From assembly GCA_964526785.1 (NCBI GenBank), contig CAZGMJ010000052.1, positions 1 to 37,692 of the forward strand: 37,692 nucleotides of DNA. The letters run 5' to 3'. This document shows, in pieces, positions 17,993 through 26,487 of the stretch. This stretch comes from CAZGMJ01 sp964526785 (GTDB lineage: Bacteria > Planctomycetota > Phycisphaerae > Sedimentisphaerales > Anaerobacaceae). The translations under genes were made by a program, and so were the position numbers. The first letter of the stretch is position 1, and every line of letters starts with the position of its first letter. The notes beneath the pieces are model-generated. The model searched no databases and had not been told where the DNA came from. It saw nothing but the letters and a program-made list of their open reading frames with translations.

Positions 17993-19553
17993 CAAGCCAC
18001 TGAAACCCGCGGTGATCCTCCTGGCCGATCGCACATTGAGCGCAAGATACCGCGTGCTCTTCGAAGGCATCTTCGCCACTATGCAGACAACGCAGGTGCC
18101 CGAGGCCTTCATGCGGCATTTCCTTTGCCCCCAGGCGCGCACCGACGCAAACGGGCGCGCTCACATCGTACCGCAGGGACTCCGGCGTATCGAAGCGGCG
18201 CTGCTCAAGTACACATCCCTGTCGAAGGACGACGTTGTGTGCACAACGCCGGACCGGATCGACCGATTGATGGGGCCGTGGGTCAGGCTTGTGGCTTTCA
18301 GTTCGAGCGACCCTCTGGGCATGGGAATGAGTAATACAACAACGACCAACTTCTGGAAAGGCGAGTTGTATTCGAGAGTCTGGACGGCCCGCACACTCGA
18401 GCAGTTGTCACAATGGAAGCACAAGCACGGGTTCAAGATCGTTGTCGGGGGGCCCGGGGCATGGCAGTGGGTCGAGTACCGGGACAAATGGCCCAAAGCC
18501 GACATCGATATGGTGTTTCAGGGTTATTTTGAGGCAAACGGGCCGGATGTTTTCGAACGCATTCTTGCCGGCGGCGATTCCGAAAAGCACGTTGTGGAAT
18601 CCGATCCTGGTGCCGGTCGCATCCAACCGATACACGGCGGCTCGCTGCTCGGTGTGGTCGAGTTTTCGCGAGGTTGCGGTCGGGGATGCAAGTTCTGCGC
18701 CATGGCCAGGCACAAGATGATCCATCTGGACAGCGATACGATTCTGTCCGACCTGGAGACAAACGTCGCAGCGGGCGTACGGTCCGTTGTCAGCGGCAGT
18801 GAAGACCTGTTCCGCTATGGAACAAACAACGCCAGACCTAATTTCGACGCCCTGTACGATCTGCTCACGCAAGTCAGACAGATCAAAGGGCTTTCCTTCA
18901 TGCAGATTGACCATGGGAATATTACTTCCGTCCTTCAGTTGACCGACGAGCAGCTCAGGGAAATCCGCAGGCTGCTGACATGGGAGAAGAAGACCGACTA
19001 TCTGTGGGTGAACATGGGTGCAGAAAGTGCCAACGGACACCTCGTCGCCAGGCACAGCCCGGGCAAGATTGCGCCGTTTCGACCCGAGGACTGGGCAGAC
19101 ATGATCCGCCAGAGCGCCGAGCGCATGAATCGCAACGGTTTCTTTCCGGTTTACAGCCTCGTGCTGGGTCTGCCGGGAGAAACACCTGCCGATGTCCAGG
19201 CGACACTGGAACTGGTCAAGGATCTGCGTAAGCGGCGCGCCGTCATCTTCCCCGTCTTCTACGAGCCGATTCTCACCGAAGAAATCGAAGCGGACAGACG
19301 CTTTACCCTCGCAAAGATGCAACTGGATCAGCTCGAGTTGTACAAGACATGCTACGAGATCAATTTTGCGCAGGTGCCTCGGTTGTTCTGGGACAACCAG
19401 CGGGCCGGCGGCGTCCCATGGCTCAAGCGGGCAGCAATGCAGGTGCTTGGGAAGGGAGAGGTCTTTACGTGGCGGCGGACTTTCCGCAAGCAACAGAGAC
19501 AACTCGCAGGTCTGGCAGGTATTTCGTATGAGGAGGAACAAGCCTATGCGTGA
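17985..19553 (+). CDS. B12-binding-type radical SAM protein
   Basis: The 522-residue protein has an N-terminal segment of ~200 residues resembling the cobalamin-binding-like domain of B12-type radical SAM enzymes (opening PAVILLADRTLSARYRVLFE; KIVVGGPGAWQW near residue 150). A radical SAM core follows, with CGRGCKFC at Cys231, Cys235 and Cys238 (CX3CX2C), which binds [4Fe-4S] and S-adenosylmethionine. GAESANG and LVLGLPGETPADV are typical later strands. The substrate is unknown. Other B12-type radical SAM enzymes methylate or couple carbons in lipids (HpnP, HpnR, GDGT ring synthases), and here the neighbours make and cyclise a prenyl chain, so lipid modification is the natural guess. It overlaps both neighbours by 8 nt; AAGGAGG at 17963-17969 precedes the start by 15 nt. 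Confidence 0.85.
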   Translation: MSSKPLKPAVILLADRTLSARYRVLFEGIFATMQTTQVPEAFMRHFLCPQARTDANGRAHIVPQGLRRIEAALLKYTSLSKDDVVCTTPDRIDRLMGPWVRLVAFSSSDPLGMGMSNTTTTNFWKGELYSRVWTARTLEQLSQWKHKHGFKIVVGGPGAWQWVEYRDKWPKADIDMVFQGYFEANGPDVFERILAGGDSEKHVVESDPGAGRIQPIHGGSLLGVVEFSRGCGRGCKFCAMARHKMIHLDSDTILSDLETNVAAGVRSVVSGSEDLFRYGTNNARPNFDALYDLLTQVRQIKGLSFMQIDHGNITSVLQLTDEQLREIRRLLTWEKKTDYLWVNMGAESANGHLVARHSPGKIAPFRPEDWADMIRQSAERMNRNGFFPVYSLVLGLPGETPADVQATLELVKDLRKRRAVIFPVFYEPILTEEIEADRRFTLAKMQLDQLELYKTCYEINFAQVPRLFWDNQRAGGVPWLKRAAMQVLGKGEVFTWRRTFRKQQRQLAGLAGISYEEEQAYA

Positions 19554-21249
19554 CAAGTCCGTTGGCGTTCGTCCGTTGCGTACACCTCAGGACAACGTGC
19601 CGCAAACCAGGAAGCAACGCGAGCTGATTCTGGAGGTAATACGCAGATACGTCGCTCAGATCGAGCCGGTTCCTCCGCTTTCTCTCGATGAGTTGCGTCA
19701 GCACACGGATGCGGTGATGCAGCAACTCGGCCTGGATGAGAAATACAGAGACTTTGCGACCATTCTGCTGAACAATGAAACGTGGCGATCAACGGTTCGA
19801 GCGATTCCGTATGAGAAACGCCTGTTGCTGCTTCCGAAGTGTCTGCGGCATGCCAAAGAGTGTCCGGCCTACATCGACGAAGTCGGTCTGCTCTGCGAGC
19901 ATTGCGGCCGCTGTGTTATCGACGAATTCAAGCGCCAGGCGGAGCAACTCGGATACGCCGTACTCATCGCTGAGGGCTCGCCTGTGGTGATGTCCCTGAT
20001 AGAAACCGGTCAGATCGAGGGGGTTGTCGGGGTCAGTTGCATTGCGACTCTTGAGAAGGTATTTCCCTATATGGAGGCCGGCGCGGTGCCCGGTATCGCC
20101 ATCCCACTCCTGCGAGACGGCTGCGCCAATACGTTTTTGGATACGGAATGGCTGTGGGAGGCGATTCATCAGACCGAGAGGGATGCTGCGCGACGGATGA
20201 ATCTTGACGCGCTAAAAGACAAAGTCTCGCAGTGGTTTACCCGCGAGTGTCTGGAGACTGTGCTCGGCAAGCCGACCGGACGAACGGAACAGATCGCTCT
20301 GGACTGGATGGCCAAAGCGGGCAAGCGATGGCGGCCGTTTTTAACGGCCTGCGTATACGAGGCGCTGGCCCGGCGGGGTGCGACCCAGACCGATGATGTG
20401 CTGCGAAAGGCGGCTGTTGCGATCGAGTGTTTTCACAAGGCCTCTCTAATCCACGATGATATCGAAGATGACGACGCCCAACGTTACGGGCAAGAGACCC
20501 TTCACGAACAATGCGGAGTACCCATCGCACTGAACGTCGGTGATCTGCTGCTCGGCGAAGGCTATCGACTACTGATCGAACTCGATGTGCCCGATGCAGT
20601 CAGGACGAGAATACTGAGCATGGCCGTTGACGGACATCGAACACTTTGCCTGGGCCAAGGTAGCGAATTGTCGTGGAAAGCGCAGCCGGGACCGCTGAGC
20701 GTTGAGCAGGTGTTGGAAATATTTCGACAGAAGACCTCTCCCGCTTTCGAGGTGGCTCTCAGTGTGGGAGCCGCACTGGCCGGGGCGAATGACGACGTGA
20801 TCGAAGTGCTTCGCAGTTACAGCGAGGCGCTGGGTACCGCCTATCAGATTCACGACGACCTCGAAGATCTTCAGTCGCCCGACCGGGCGGACCTTCTGGG
20901 ACACCGCGTTCCTTCAATCCTGCTGGCTATGGCTTACGAATATGGCGATTCCGATGGTAAGGCTTCACTTGAGAAGGCCTGGAACCGGCCGGAATCCGAA
21001 GTAGAATGGGAAGTGATGGAGCAACTCATCGTATCGCTCGACATTGAGGCAAGAGCCTGCACGTTGATGGAGTCTTACAAGTCTCAAGCAATCGGCGCTC
21101 TGATACCACTGAAGAACATCGAACTCAAGAGTCTGCTCCGGCGCGTACTCGGCAAGATATTCAACGACTTTGAAATCATGGGCTGCTGCAATGACCTTAC
21201 GGCTCGACATGCGAAAGGCAGTGAGCAGAGCAGGCGGTCTTCCGACTGA
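19546..21249 (+). CDS. DUF116 - polyprenyl synthetase fusion
   Basis: This 567-residue protein fuses two modules. Residues ~85-205 match DUF116, with a cysteine cluster at Cys99, 106, 117, 120 and 123 (the last three as CEHCGRC) plus Cys165 and Cys193; these probably bind metal or Fe-S. Residues ~235-540 form a trans-isoprenyl diphosphate synthase: GKRWRPFL, first Asp-rich motif HDDIEDD (304-309) and second motif HDDLED (437-441). These bind allylic diphosphate through magnesium and condense it with isopentenyl diphosphate. The residue five before the first Asp is Ala, with Phe only at minus 8, which favours a product longer than farnesyl. AGGAGG lies 9 nt before the ATG, and the start overlaps the radical SAM stop by 8 nt. 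It likely makes the precursor for the two cyclase-like proteins downstream. Confidence 0.87.
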   Translation: MRDKSVGVRPLRTPQDNVPQTRKQRELILEVIRRYVAQIEPVPPLSLDELRQHTDAVMQQLGLDEKYRDFATILLNNETWRSTVRAIPYEKRLLLLPKCLRHAKECPAYIDEVGLLCEHCGRCVIDEFKRQAEQLGYAVLIAEGSPVVMSLIETGQIEGVVGVSCIATLEKVFPYMEAGAVPGIAIPLLRDGCANTFLDTEWLWEAIHQTERDAARRMNLDALKDKVSQWFTRECLETVLGKPTGRTEQIALDWMAKAGKRWRPFLTACVYEALARRGATQTDDVLRKAAVAIECFHKASLIHDDIEDDDAQRYGQETLHEQCGVPIALNVGDLLLGEGYRLLIELDVPDAVRTRILSMAVDGHRTLCLGQGSELSWKAQPGPLSVEQVLEIFRQKTSPAFEVALSVGAALAGANDDVIEVLRSYSEALGTAYQIHDDLEDLQSPDRADLLGHRVPSILLAMAYEYGDSDGKASLEKAWNRPESEVEWEVMEQLIVSLDIEARACTLMESYKSQAIGALIPLKNIELKSLLRRVLGKIFNDFEIMGCCNDLTARHAKGSEQSRRSSD

Positions 21250-22090
21250 ATCAAGACAAGCCGTAGTCGCATTCCTGCTAGGCCAATTGAATCCGGACGG
21301 CGGGTTCCGCGGGCGGTCCACATCCAGTGATGTGTACTACACGGCCTTTGGTCTCGAGGCATTACTCGCCCTGGACGCACAGATACCAATAGGCCGTATT
21401 GCAGACTACCTCGATCGCTTCGCTGACGGCGACGAACTCGATTTCATCCATCTGTGCTGTCTGATACGATCGTTGGCGAACATCGCAGATAGTCGTAAGC
21501 AAACGATATCATGGCAACAGCGCAGAGCAACGACCGTCCATCTGGAAGAATACCGTACCGCAGACGGCGCTTTCGCCACGTCAGCAGATGCATCCGATGG
21601 CAGCATTTATGCATGCTTCTTCGCGCTCGGAGCGTATCAGGACCTTGGCGTGGCAATGCCTGACATTGACAGAGTCGTCGACCATGTTCTCGCTCTGCAG
21701 ACAGAAGACGGCGGCTTTGCCAATGAACCTGCTGTGCCGCTAAGCGCTACGCCTGCCACGGCGGCAGCGATCACTGTATTGCACTATCTCCAGCAGCCGA
21801 TCCCCGAAGCGGCCCTGGACTGGCTCTTGAAACGTCTGCACCGGCAGGGTGGTTTTACGCCCATAGCGGCCCAGGCGGACGCCGGCTTCCCCGATTTGCT
21901 GTCCACTGCGACGGCGATACACGCCTTGAGTCTGGCCAGAATATCGACGGACCCGATACGAGAGCGTTGTCTGGAATTCCTCGACAGCCTTTGGCAGCCC
22001 GACGGGGGCTTTCAGGGAAGTTGGGCGGACGAGATCGTCGATTGCGAATACACATACTATGGCCTGTTGACACTCGGCCATCTCACATGA
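21191..22090 (+). CDS. Small terpene cyclase/prenyltransferase-fold protein, no DxDD motif
   Basis: This ~299-residue protein consists of alpha-alpha barrel repeats of the prenyltransferase/squalene-cyclase fold, marked by QW-like turns LNPDGGF, QTEDGGF, HRQGGF and WQPDGGF. I see neither the DxDD acid motif of class II cyclases nor a convincing zinc-ligand set of protein prenyltransferases. At about half the size of a cyclase it may be a single barrel domain. It may partner the larger cyclase downstream, or bind or shuttle the prenyl substrate. The start is uncertain: ATG 21191 lies inside the previous gene (59-nt overlap), and TTG 21170 or ATG 21209 are alternatives. The end overlaps the next gene as ATGA. 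Confidence 0.75.
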   Translation: MTLRLDMRKAVSRAGGLPTESRQAVVAFLLGQLNPDGGFRGRSTSSDVYYTAFGLEALLALDAQIPIGRIADYLDRFADGDELDFIHLCCLIRSLANIADSRKQTISWQQRRATTVHLEEYRTADGAFATSADASDGSIYACFFALGAYQDLGVAMPDIDRVVDHVLALQTEDGGFANEPAVPLSATPATAAAITVLHYLQQPIPEAALDWLLKRLHRQGGFTPIAAQADAGFPDLLSTATAIHALSLARISTDPIRERCLEFLDSLWQPDGGFQGSWADEIVDCEYTYYGLLTLGHLT

Positions 22091-23946
22091 TGCCCATGGA
22101 CCTGGACGACCGACTACGGACAACTATCCTACGGCTGCGGAACGATCTGCTTGCACGCAGGACGGCCTTCGACCACTGGGAAGGCCGTCTATCGAGCAGT
22201 GCGTTGTCGACTGCGGTTGCGGCTTTTGCGCTGGCGATGGCCGACAGCGAAGCATACGCAACTCTCATTGATGGAGGCCTGCATTGGTTGTGTGAAAAGC
22301 AGAACGAAGACGGCGGCTGGGGCGACACCGTGGACAGTCCGAGCAATCTGAGCACCACGCTTCTGTGTTATTCGGCGATGGCTGTCTCCGGTGTCAGCAC
22401 CGATTGCAGCGAGGCAGTCGATGCGGCACAAGAGTGGCTCGGCAAGACCGCAGGCAGTCTCCAACCCAAAGCTATCGCATCAGCGGTGGACGATCTATAC
22501 GGCAAAGACAAGACATTCTCGGCGCCCATTCTCACGATGTGCGCGCTGGCCGGCCGACTCGGTGATACCGAACGCGCCTGGCGATTGGTTCGGCCGCTGC
22601 CGTTCGAACTGGCGGTGTTTCCGCAGCAGCTCTATAAGTCGCTGCGGCTTCCGGTCGTGAGTTACGCGCTGCCCGCTCTGATTGCCATCGGACAGGTACA
22701 TTTTGCACACCAACGCGTCGGCAACCCCATCACGGCAGCGGCACGGCGGCTGAGCCGATCCAGGAGTCTCGATGTCCTGGCGAAAATTCAACCTGAAAAC
22801 GGGGGATTTCTCGAGGCTGCACCGCTGACGGGGTTCGTCGTGATGAGCCTGTGCGCATCGGGGCTGCCCGAACACACCGTAGTACGCAAAGGCGTTGATT
22901 TCCTCGTTCAATCGGTACGGGATGATGGCAGTTGGCCCATCGATACCAACCTTGCAACGTGGGTGACCAGCCTCTCGGTCAATGCATTGGCGGCGGGCGA
23001 TATTGAGACGGCCCTTTCCGAGGAGGACCGGCAAGGTATTCGTAACTGGCTGCTCGCGTCCCAGCAGAACGAGCGGCATCCATATACCGCGGCCGACCCG
23101 GGAGGCTGGGCGTGGTCAAACCTGTCGGGGGCCGTCCCCGACGCCGACGACACCGCCGGGGCTTTGCTGGCCCTGTGTAATCTGGGCATCGAAGATAACC
23201 GCACCATCCAGGCCGCAGCAAAGGCAATTGAATGGCTCACGAGTTTGCAAAACCGTGACGGAGGCATTCCGACTTTCTGCAGAGGCTGGACATCATTGCC
23301 TTTCGACAAGAGCACGCCGGACATCACTGCCCACGGTCTGGGGGCCATGGGCAAGTGGCTGGCAAAGCTCTCGGCGCATCTGAGCAAACGAACTGAGCAA
23401 AGCATCACACGCGCGATGGATTACCTCCGCCGAGTACAGCGAGAGGATGGCTCGTGGATTCCATTATGGTTCGGCAACCAAATGTCGCAGGGCCAGCACA
23501 ACCCTGTCTACGGCACCGCCAGGGTTCTCACAAATATAGCACACATGCCCCGTGCATATGTAGAAGCCTTTGCCGGCGAGTCCACGGCCGGCGCATGCTG
23601 GCTCCTGGCGGCTCAGAATACAGACGGCGGCTGGGGCGGGGATGTGGGGATTGAATCGACCATTGAGGAAAGCGCTCTGGCGGTGGACGCGCTGGCCGCA
23701 TTGCTGTTAATTCAGGGAGAAGAATCTCCGCCTGCAACTTCTACGCCAACCCACAAGGATATATCAACCTCGCTGGTTCGCGGCACCGCCTGGCTCGTCA
23801 CACATACGCAGGAAGGCACGTATTTCCCAGCTTCTCCCATCGGTCTCTATTTTGCGAGTCTCTGGTATTGTGAAGAGTTGTATCCGCTTGTTTTCACGCT
23901 TTCGGCTTTGATGAAAGCCCAAAGAGCGATCGCCGATCCCGAATAG
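22087..23946 (+). CDS. Class II terpene cyclase, squalene-hopene cyclase-like
   Basis: The 619-residue protein has the squalene-hopene cyclase architecture. The protonating motif is PDADDT (Asp352, Asp354, Asp355), close to the position of DVDD in hopene cyclases. QW-type repeats run through it: QNEDGGWGD, RDDGSWPIDTNL, QNRDGGIPTF, QREDGSWIPLWFGNQ and QNTDGGWGGD. PLWFGNQ followed by NPVYGTARVL resembles divergent cyclase homologues more than classical hopene cyclases, so the substrate may not be squalene. The start is fixed by the ATGA overlap with the preceding gene. It is the last gene of the operon. Such cyclases are usually monotopic membrane proteins. No squalene synthase gene is present in the window, which also favours a directly supplied polyprenyl substrate. 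Confidence 0.87.
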   Translation: MMPMDLDDRLRTTILRLRNDLLARRTAFDHWEGRLSSSALSTAVAAFALAMADSEAYATLIDGGLHWLCEKQNEDGGWGDTVDSPSNLSTTLLCYSAMAVSGVSTDCSEAVDAAQEWLGKTAGSLQPKAIASAVDDLYGKDKTFSAPILTMCALAGRLGDTERAWRLVRPLPFELAVFPQQLYKSLRLPVVSYALPALIAIGQVHFAHQRVGNPITAAARRLSRSRSLDVLAKIQPENGGFLEAAPLTGFVVMSLCASGLPEHTVVRKGVDFLVQSVRDDGSWPIDTNLATWVTSLSVNALAAGDIETALSEEDRQGIRNWLLASQQNERHPYTAADPGGWAWSNLSGAVPDADDTAGALLALCNLGIEDNRTIQAAAKAIEWLTSLQNRDGGIPTFCRGWTSLPFDKSTPDITAHGLGAMGKWLAKLSAHLSKRTEQSITRAMDYLRRVQREDGSWIPLWFGNQMSQGQHNPVYGTARVLTNIAHMPRAYVEAFAGESTAGACWLLAAQNTDGGWGGDVGIESTIEESALAVDALAALLLIQGEESPPATSTPTHKDISTSLVRGTAWLVTHTQEGTYFPASPIGLYFASLWYCEELYPLVFTLSALMKAQRAIADPE

Positions 23947-23985
23947 ACGTTCAGTCACGGGCTCCCCCCCCACGCTGGAACTCCA

Positions 23986-24024
23986 AGCCCCTGAATCGGG
24001 CGCATAAGCAACTATGCAGGGGCT
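23986..24024. terminator. Hairpin between convergent genes
   Basis: AGCCCCTG (23986-23993) pairs perfectly with CAGGGGCT (24017-24024), and GCATA/TATGC can pair inside the loop. It lies 40 nt after the cyclase stop and just before the DUF488 stop, so it may end both transcripts. No T-run follows on either strand, so it is not a classical intrinsic terminator. Confidence 0.4.
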
Positions 24025-24036
24025 GCTGTGGCAGCG

Positions 24037-24393
24037 TCATATACGTTTGTTCTCTTCGAGATATTGCCGTAATGCAATGGCATTATTGTGCTCTGTATCC
24101 TTTGCCCCGTAAATGAAGGTCACCCGTCCCTGCCTGGCCTTCTCGGCAAGCTGGTCCGTCGCATCTGAATCGCCGTCGAGTTCCTTGAAGTATTTCTTTT
24201 TGAACTCGTCCCACTTTTCCGGGTCGTGGCCAAACCACTTGCGAAGTTCAGCGCTCGGAGCTATTTCCTTGAGCCAGAGGTCGACCTGGGCGTCTTCTTT
24301 CTTTACACCCCGGGGCCAGATGCCGTCAACAAGCACTCGGCAGCCATCATTGCGAGCAGGCTTGTCATATGCGCGTTTAGTATGAATCTTCAT
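24037..24393 (-). CDS. DUF488 family protein (YeaO-like)
   Basis: This 118-residue cytoplasmic protein is a clear DUF488 member: RVLVDGIWPRGVKKED near the N-terminus, WLKEIAPSAELRKWFGHDP in the middle, and VTFIYGAKDTEHNNA near the C-terminus. The length fits the family. Its function is not established. A G-rich stretch (GGGGG) sits about 5 nt before the ATG. It is downstream of the NiSOD gene on the same strand, with a 134-nt gap containing only short hairpins, so it may have its own promoter. Confidence 0.9.
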   Translation of the reverse strand: MKIHTKRAYDKPARNDGCRVLVDGIWPRGVKKEDAQVDLWLKEIAPSAELRKWFGHDPEKWDEFKKKYFKELDGDSDATDQLAEKARQGRVTFIYGAKDTEHNNAIALRQYLEENKRI

Positions 24394-24527
24394 TTGTGCA
24401 CCCCCAGACCACTATCTGCGGCGCAGCGCGTGCGACTCCAGGTGATTTCTCAACCTGAACCGCGAATACTTACAGCGGGCCGTGCCCCGTGCACCTCACG
24501 GTCTTCGACTCATAACCTGGGCCGCCC

Positions 24528-25010
24528 TCAATGCTCATGGCCGTGTTCGCCCATATACGCCTTGCGAAAGGCCGACAAGTGCGCTCGGAGATTCTCGACG
24601 TGCTGCAAATTAGTCGTCTGTTTGCACTTCATGGAATCGACCATCATCGCGTGCAGGAGCGTCAGTTTGTGGACGTATTGCTCATACGCCCGCCCCCGGC
24701 CTTCTGTTACCGGCTTAATCCGCTGCTTCATGAAATACTCAGTCACGATATCGCTCAGTGCGTCGGCGTGGTGTTCTTTGTTCATCACCCAGCGCACAAT
24801 CTGGTTGTGGTTCTTGTCTTCTGCGCCGGTCAGCATCTGAATCTGCCTGATTCCTTTCTCAATGGTCGTCGCATGTTCGGCCATCATGTCGAGACGCATC
24901 TCGTCGTCGTAAATGCCGCAAGGTATCTCGCAATGCGATAGAACAACCGCGGAACCACTGAGCACCATTACACCTGCGATTACCGTAAAAAATGTCTTTC
25001 TTTTGGCCAT
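24528..25010 (-). CDS. sodN: Nickel superoxide dismutase with N-terminal signal peptide
   Basis: This 160-residue protein carries the NiSOD nickel hook HCEIPCGIYD at residues 26-35. In mature NiSOD the N-terminal His1 amine and imidazole with Cys2 and Cys6 bind nickel; here they correspond to His26, Cys27 and Cys31. The mature part would be 135 residues, slightly longer than the usual ~117, and helical with a His-rich tail (GEHGHEH). Residues 1-25 form a Sec-type signal (KRK, then a hydrophobic core) ending VLS before His26, so signal peptidase cleavage would expose exactly the required His. No sodX-type maturation protease is seen nearby. An AGGAG lies 6 nt before the ATG. It would remove superoxide outside the cytoplasm; family identity is strong and export is inferred. 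Confidence 0.9.
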   Translation of the reverse strand: MAKRKTFFTVIAGVMVLSGSAVVLSHCEIPCGIYDDEMRLDMMAEHATTIEKGIRQIQMLTGAEDKNHNQIVRWVMNKEHHADALSDIVTEYFMKQRIKPVTEGRGRAYEQYVHKLTLLHAMMVDSMKCKQTTNLQHVENLRAHLSAFRKAYMGEHGHEH

Positions 25011-25108
25011 TGCTGTTCTCCTTTTTCTTCTGTTAGTTCGAACTCAAAAACGAATTCCGATGACCTTATGCAACCACGTCGTCCGTCACAGTACATGGCG
25101 CAATCCTG

Positions 25109-25609
25109 CTACAGGGTCCCCTGCGCATAGTCGTCGAAGCGGTACATTTCGGCGTTTTCGAGAAACCACTGCGGCTTGGCGACAAAGTCGCAAATACGTT
25201 CGAGCAGCAACTGGTGCTTCTTTTCTTCATTGGCGAGTTTGGTGAATATCTCCTTATGCCTCGCTTCCGTGGCCTGCTCGGCCTTTTCCGAATAGAACTG
25301 CCTGCTGTCTTTCTCGATATCCCGTGCTTTTTCATATAACTGCAGTTCTTCCACATCGAGATTGAAATTCTCGGTCGAAGTCCGCATCCTCTCGAACGCC
25401 TCGCGCGCGTCTTTCAATACGTCGGTTTCGGTAACCGTCTGAGGGGATTCCTTCTGCATTTGCTGTACGACATGCAAATGCTTGCGTTCTTCGCCCGCCA
25501 GCATTTTCAAAATGTTACGCAATCCTTCATTGCCGGTCTTTTTGCTCAACTCGATGTAGTAGTCTTCTGCATACTTCTCCTTCTTCATCGCAAATTCGAA
25601 TATGTCCAT
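25109..25609 (-). CDS. Ferritin-like / rubrerythrin-type diiron protein
   Basis: This 166-residue four-helix protein has paired diiron-type motifs: AEDYYIELSKKTGNEG with EERKH in the first half and EKDSRQFYSEKAEQ with EEKKH in the second. This is the rubrerythrin-type ferritin-like arrangement. The C-terminal rubredoxin domain of classical rubrerythrin is absent; the tail FVAKPQWFLENAEMYRFDDY is typical of the short form. It probably handles peroxide or iron in the cytoplasm. It lies 98 nt upstream of sodN on the same strand, so an oxidative-stress role fits. A ribosome site AAAGGCG precedes the start. Confidence 0.88.
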   Translation of the reverse strand: MDIFEFAMKKEKYAEDYYIELSKKTGNEGLRNILKMLAGEERKHLHVVQQMQKESPQTVTETDVLKDAREAFERMRTSTENFNLDVEELQLYEKARDIEKDSRQFYSEKAEQATEARHKEIFTKLANEEKKHQLLLERICDFVAKPQWFLENAEMYRFDDYAQGTL

Positions 25610-25793
25610 ATCATCGCCTTTCTACAAGGCCGGCCAATATGTATGGCGCAGCATTCTCATTCATGCACAACGTCCGGTAGATCCTCGGTTCAGGGCGGCA
25701 GGCACCCATTGACCCGTGCGACATTACTTTCTTCTCTATTGAAAAGTGCTGACGGGTTCACGAGCTGCGACCCATCTCTTAGTTATCTGCAAA

Positions 25794-26225
25794 TTAACGT
25801 GACGGCTTGGCCGGTTGGCTAACCGCTTCAAGGGCTTCACCGGCAAGTCGTTCTTTTTTCGTCCACGCTGCGATATCCCCAAGCGACACGATTCCTGTCG
25901 GCTTCTGCTCGGAGTCACAGACGATCAAACGCCGGATTTGTCTATCCTCCATTATCCCAGCGACTTCTTCCACGCTGTTGTCTTCTCTGCAGTAGACTAT
26001 CTCTGAACTGATGATATCCTTAACCTGGGTCGATTCGGGGTTCCGGCCGGCCGCCAGTGCCCTGACAACAATGTCGCGATCCGTTACCAAACCGATGAGT
26101 TTCGTGCCTTCCTTGATCGGCAGCACCCCGACGTCCAGGTCCTTCATCTTCTGTGCAGCCTGCGTCAGCGTGGCGCTTGATTCGACCATTTCGAAATTCT
26201 GTGTCATGATTTCCCTGACAGTCAT
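25794..26225 (-). CDS. Two-CBS-domain protein
   Basis: This 143-residue protein consists of two CBS domains: one from TVREIMTQNF to LVTDRDIVVRALA (about residues 1-60), the second from VKDIISSEIVYCRED to GIVSLGDIAAW (about 68-125). CBS pairs bind adenine nucleotides and act as energy or stress sensors. No other domain is fused to it, so its partner is unknown. The start at 26225 is preferred over one 10 codons upstream because AAGGAG lies about 8 nt before it and MTVREIM is the usual opening. The 184-nt gap to the ferritin gene and the 262-nt gap upstream hold no gene that I recognise. Confidence 0.9.
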   Translation of the reverse strand: MTVREIMTQNFEMVESSATLTQAAQKMKDLDVGVLPIKEGTKLIGLVTDRDIVVRALAAGRNPESTQVKDIISSEIVYCREDNSVEEVAGIMEDRQIRRLIVCDSEQKPTGIVSLGDIAAWTKKERLAGEALEAVSQPAKPSR

Positions 26226-26487
26226 TCCGTATTCTCCTTTCGCCCGCAAAGGCAATTGTTACGATCCCGTGCAATGGGTATTCGGGCGGAGCAGTGGGCA
26301 CATCATTGCCGGTTGTCCGTCACACTCCAGGTTTCACTGTAGAGCCTGCGAGCGGACGGCGATACTGGGTTTATGCCTATTTTCGCCTTGGCAAAACCCT
26401 TATCCAGGCAAGAGACTCCGGCCATTGGGATCATCAGGCATGTGGTGTGCAGGCAGCACGGAGGGGTTCGTCCGGCGTTATGCAGGA

